Position numbers and translations under genes: made by a program. Below are positions 61,361-64,000 of a stretch of 64,000 nt of DNA, piece after piece. The notes under the pieces are model-generated. The model saw only the letters and a list, made by a program, of their open reading frames with translations, was not told where the DNA came from and did not search any database. The stretch comes from Helicobacter ibis (GTDB lineage: Bacteria > Campylobacterota > Campylobacteria > Campylobacterales > Helicobacteraceae): positions 434,001 through 498,000 of the forward strand of contig NZ_JAQHXR010000001.1 of NCBI RefSeq assembly GCF_027859255.1, in the 5' to 3' direction. Numbering within the stretch: the first letter of the stretch is position 1; each line of letters starts with the position of its first letter.

Positions 61361-62565
61361 TGCTAGTAGTGCAAAAATATGGAGGAACTAGTGTTGGTGA
61401 TTGTGATAGAATCTTAAATGTAGCAAATAGGGTTGTAGAAACAAAAAGAAAAGGACATGGGGTTGTTGTTGTTGTTTCTGCTATGAGTGGTGAGACTGAT
61501 AAGTTGCTTGGATATACAAAGCATTTTTCAAAAATACCAAATTTAAGAGAGAGCGATATGGTGCTTAGTGCAGGTGAGAGGGTTACTAGTGCACTTTTGG
61601 CTATTGCATTAGAGGAGCTTGGCTTTAAGGCTATCTCACTTAGCGGAAGAGGTGCTGGGATAGTTACAGATAACTCTCATACAAAGGCAAGGATTCAGCA
61701 TATAGATACGACAAAGCTAAACGAGCTTTTGGCAAAAGATTATATAGTTGTTGTAGCGGGATTCCAAGGTGTTAGCGAGAATGGAGAAGTTACTACTCTT
61801 GGTAGAGGTGGTAGCGATCTATCAGCAGTGGCATTAGCTGGTGCTTTGGGGGCTGATTTGTGTGAGATATATACTGATGTAGATGGAGTATATACAACAG
61901 ATCCAAGAATCGAGCCAAAGGCAAAGAAGATAGATAAAATAAGTTATGATGAAATGCTAGAACTTGCTTCAATGGGAGCTAAAGTTCTGCTTAATAGATC
62001 AGTTGAGATGGCAAAAAAACTAGATGTAAATTTAGTAACTAGAAATAGTTTTAACAACAATGAAGGAACATTAATTACAAAGGAAACAGAAATCATGGAA
62101 CACCCTATTGTCAGCGGAATTGCACTAGATAAAAATCAAGCTAGAGTTAGTATTTGTAATGTAGAAGATAGACCGGGGATTGCTGCAGAAATTTTTGGAG
62201 CATTAAGTGAAGCTAATATAAATGTAGATATGATAGTTCAAACTATTGGTAGAGATGGTAAGACCGATTTGGACTTTACTATCCCAGAAGTAGAGTTAGA
62301 AAATGTAAAGAGGGTTTTAAAGAGTTTCGAAGGAAGTGTTGAATCTATAGACTATGATAGTGATATTGCAAAAGTATCTATAGTTGGCGTTGGTATGAAA
62401 TCTCATAGCGGTGTGGCTTCTAAGGCTTTTAGAGCATTAGCAGAAGATAACATTAATATAATGATGATTAGCACAAGTGAAATAAAAGTATCAATGATAA
62501 TTTCATTAAAATATGCAGAACTTGCCATTAGAACTCTACATGCAACATATGAGTTAGAAAAATAA
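61360..62565 (+). CDS. lysC: LysC, aspartokinase
   Basis: The 401-residue enzyme begins VVQKYGGTSVGD and has TLGRGGSDLSAVALAGALGA near 148 and two C-terminal ACT domains (about 265-400; GIAAEIFGALSEANINVDMI, GVGMKSHSGVASKAFRAL). It phosphorylates aspartate at the start of lysine/threonine/methionine and diaminopimelate synthesis and is feedback-regulated through ACT. It overlaps hobA by one base. Confidence 0.97.
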   Translation: MLVVQKYGGTSVGDCDRILNVANRVVETKRKGHGVVVVVSAMSGETDKLLGYTKHFSKIPNLRESDMVLSAGERVTSALLAIALEELGFKAISLSGRGAGIVTDNSHTKARIQHIDTTKLNELLAKDYIVVVAGFQGVSENGEVTTLGRGGSDLSAVALAGALGADLCEIYTDVDGVYTTDPRIEPKAKKIDKISYDEMLELASMGAKVLLNRSVEMAKKLDVNLVTRNSFNNNEGTLITKETEIMEHPIVSGIALDKNQARVSICNVEDRPGIAAEIFGALSEANINVDMIVQTIGRDGKTDLDFTIPEVELENVKRVLKSFEGSVESIDYDSDIAKVSIVGVGMKSHSGVASKAFRALAEDNINIMMISTSEIKVSMIISLKYAELAIRTLHATYELEK

Positions 62566-63107
62566 TGCAAGATATATCTCAATGGACTACACATATATTA
62601 AGGACAGATGAATCTCGTCCTACTTGGCTTGAGGAGAGGAAGTTTGAGTGGATACCGCTTGTAACAAATACGCTTCAAAGAGTATTTAGCGGGGATAATT
62701 TGGTGTTAATAACTGATAGAGATAGAGAATGGTTTGGTGATTATGTTGTAAATATGATTAATAAAAGCATAAATCGTCCTTATATCCCTATTATAAATAT
62801 CCATTCTCTATTTCCTCAAGTTGATAAAAATTGCAAAAATGAATTAGGCATAGAGCTTGTTGCAGATTTTTTGGGTAATGTTTTTAATAATAAATATTTG
62901 TTTTGGTATATTGGCAGAAATGACGATAGGGCTAAATTAGCATTAAGCAATGATTTTGGGTTTTTATGGTTGTTTGATACTGATTTACAAAATAGCTTCA
63001 CTTTGCAATCTACTGATACGCTAGTTGATATAAAACTTATGCAAATGTTTAGAATCTTTAACCTAACTATCGAAGCTGCACTATTTGGACAAATATCACT
63101 TGACTAA
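62565..63107 (+). CDS. hobA: HobA, DnaA-interacting replication initiation factor
   Basis: The 180-residue protein resembles H. pylori HP1230 (HobA), a structural homologue of DiaA: a SIS-like fold with VLITDRDREWFGDYVVNMINK near 46 and DFGFLWLFDTDLQNSFT near 130. HobA tetramers help DnaA assemble at oriC. It lies between lysC and holB, as in H. pylori, and overlaps lysC by one base. An HP1021-like regulator of replication is also in this window, at 20872-21759. Confidence 0.9.
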   Translation: MQDISQWTTHILRTDESRPTWLEERKFEWIPLVTNTLQRVFSGDNLVLITDRDREWFGDYVVNMINKSINRPYIPIINIHSLFPQVDKNCKNELGIELVADFLGNVFNNKYLFWYIGRNDDRAKLALSNDFGFLWLFDTDLQNSFTLQSTDTLVDIKLMQMFRIFNLTIEAALFGQISLD

Positions 63108-63108
63108 T

Positions 63109-63729
63109 ATGAAAAATCATATACTTCTAACCAACTATCCAGAACAAGAAGCAGAAAGGTATATACATAGTAATCCTAATGCTTTTTTGTTCTTTAGCGA
63201 TGAGCTAAAGGTCGAAGATTCAAGGGATATTATAGATGAGGCATATATAGCAAATGAAAATGGTAAGACAATTTTAATAGCTGCAAATTCTTTTAATATA
63301 TATGCACAAAATGCACTCTTAAAGGTATTAGAAGAGCCACCAAGTGGTGTTGTGTTTATAATTTTTGCTAAGGCTAAGTCTTTATTGCTCCCTACTATTC
63401 GCTCTAGAATGCCAATTATTAATCGTGTGTTAAAGCAAAAATTACCGCATTTTATGATTAATATAAAAACACTAAACTTAGAGCAAGTTTATGAATTTTT
63501 AAAGCAATTAGATAAAAATAGCCTCTCTGCAAATGATATAAAGATTCAAATACAAAGTTTGTATATTGATTGCATGGAAAATGGTATTTATTTTAATGAA
63601 GCTGAAAGTGAGATATTTCACAATGCTTTATTGTGGGCTTCACATTATGAGAGGGCTAGTTATATTTTTTCTGTTTTATTGCTTATGATTTTGCGTAAAA
63701 AAAAGCATAAAAAATTAAAAATAGGATAG
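63109..63729 (+). CDS. holB: HolB, DNA polymerase III delta-prime subunit
   Basis: The 206-residue protein has SFNIYAQNALLKVLEEPPSGVVFIIFA, the clamp-loader delta-prime motif, and a following SRMP segment (LLLPTIRSRMPII). It is short, as in Campylobacterota. The ATG at 63109 is chosen, although an in-frame TTG at 63085 overlapping hobA is possible; neither has a strong ribosome-binding site. It lies 1 bp after hobA and 3 bp before folP. Confidence 0.85.
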   Translation: MKNHILLTNYPEQEAERYIHSNPNAFLFFSDELKVEDSRDIIDEAYIANENGKTILIAANSFNIYAQNALLKVLEEPPSGVVFIIFAKAKSLLLPTIRSRMPIINRVLKQKLPHFMINIKTLNLEQVYEFLKQLDKNSLSANDIKIQIQSLYIDCMENGIYFNEAESEIFHNALLWASHYERASYIFSVLLLMILRKKKHKKLKIG

Positions 63730-63732
63730 TTT

Positions 63733-64000
63733 GTGTTTGTAAAAAATATTAAAAATGCTTTAGAGGTTTTAAAACAAATAGGTTGTGATGATGGCGGGTT
63801 TAGAATCTTAAGAGATAAGATTCAAACTTATAGCTTTTTAATAGAGGATCTAAAAACTCCAGCTGCACATATCTTAAAGCAAGAAGCATTAGCTTGCGGT
63901 GGAGATTTTGCATTACCAAAAGATGCGATACTTTATAAAAGAGATTCTTATAATGGTGTGTTATTAATTACAAAATCACAGAGCAAGGCATTGATAAAAA
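63733..64000 (+). CDS. folP: FolP, dihydropteroate synthase (5' part)
   Basis: The frame opens at GTG 63733 and runs off the right edge after 89 codons. The visible part (VFVKNIKNALEVLKQIGCDD, then PAAHILKQEALACGGDFALP) fits the extra N-terminal domain that Campylobacterota FolP has before the DHPS barrel. Position after holB matches HP1232. The catalytic part is outside the window. Start choice rests on the first in-frame GTG after the holB stop. Confidence 0.75.
   Translation, partial: MFVKNIKNALEVLKQIGCDDGGFRILRDKIQTYSFLIEDLKTPAAHILKQEALACGGDFALPKDAILYKRDSYNGVLLITKSQSKALIK

Noticed and set aside
1-64000. tRNA genes, rRNA genes, CRISPR arrays, insertion sequences or prophage genes
   Set aside because: No cloverleaf-like gap sequence, direct-repeat array, transposase or phage structural protein was recognised; gaps are mostly under 200 bp.

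Overview
The window is a compact, AT-rich (roughly one third GC) chromosome segment from a member of the Campylobacterota, most likely a Helicobacter other than H. pylori. The evidence is gene content and order. Complex I has no NuoE/NuoF and carries the two small replacement subunits known from Helicobacter and Campylobacter. A CheA-REC fusion sits beside CheW and CheV. ispDF lies next to an HP1021-type orphan response regulator. The orders csrA-ispE-smpB-exbB-exbD and rppH-lysC-hobA-holB-folP match those remembered from H. pylori. The nap cluster (absent from H. pylori) and the arginine genes argF/argC argue for a non-pylori species. Species level is not resolved.

Layout. 1-3975: 3' part of a periplasmic nitrate reductase operon, napG(partial)-napH-napB-napF-napL-(DUF6194-like gene)-napD. 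4158-17857: a fourteen-gene complex I operon (nuoABCD, two NuoE/F substitutes, nuoGHIJKLMN). 17857-24577: a hairpin, a lipoprotein, an orphan PilJ-type sensor, then the minus-strand block MCP-ispDF-HP1021-like regulator-ATP-sulfurylase-like protein-pgpA. 24678-28646: GlpC-like Fe-S protein, hemN, DUF2603, argF (minus). 28736-32020: hypA, about 1 kb without an intact gene (decayed ORF with a C8 tract), then groEL-groES behind an exact consensus sigma70-type promoter. 32297-34121: an aminotransferase and a small gene behind a strong sigma54-type promoter. 34155-38546: ychF, pepA, dedA, trmL, a small conserved-looking gene and a hotdog thioesterase (minus). 38703-39779: murG. 39776-46909: cheW, cheAY, cheV, lpxH-like, argC, thiS, glmU (minus). 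46998-52866: motA, motB, fliP, trmA, csrA, ispE, smpB, exbB, exbD. 52863-59096: accessory-looking envelope cluster. 59080-60697: ung, gatC, tetR (minus). 60887-64000: rppH, lysC, hobA, holB, folP(partial).

The most unusual part is 52863-59096. Straight after exbB/exbD come a 59-residue single-membrane-span protein, a 920-residue ZorA-like stator protein (three membrane spans, then about 800 residues of predicted helical tail with 22-residue tandem repeats) and a ZorB-like MotB/OmpA protein. No ZorC, ZorD or ZorE effector is present. Two base pairs after the ZorB-like stop begins an MBOAT O-acyltransferase gene interrupted by a G10 tract. As sequenced it is out of frame (OFF); one extra G restores a protein of about 471 residues. 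An SGNH/AlgX-type partner follows. This looks like an ion-driven envelope machine next to a phase-variable cell-surface acylation pair.

Most operons are tightly packed, with stop/start overlaps of 1-26 bp and three convergent gene pairs that overlap at their 3' ends. No tRNA, rRNA, insertion sequence, prophage gene or CRISPR array was recognised.
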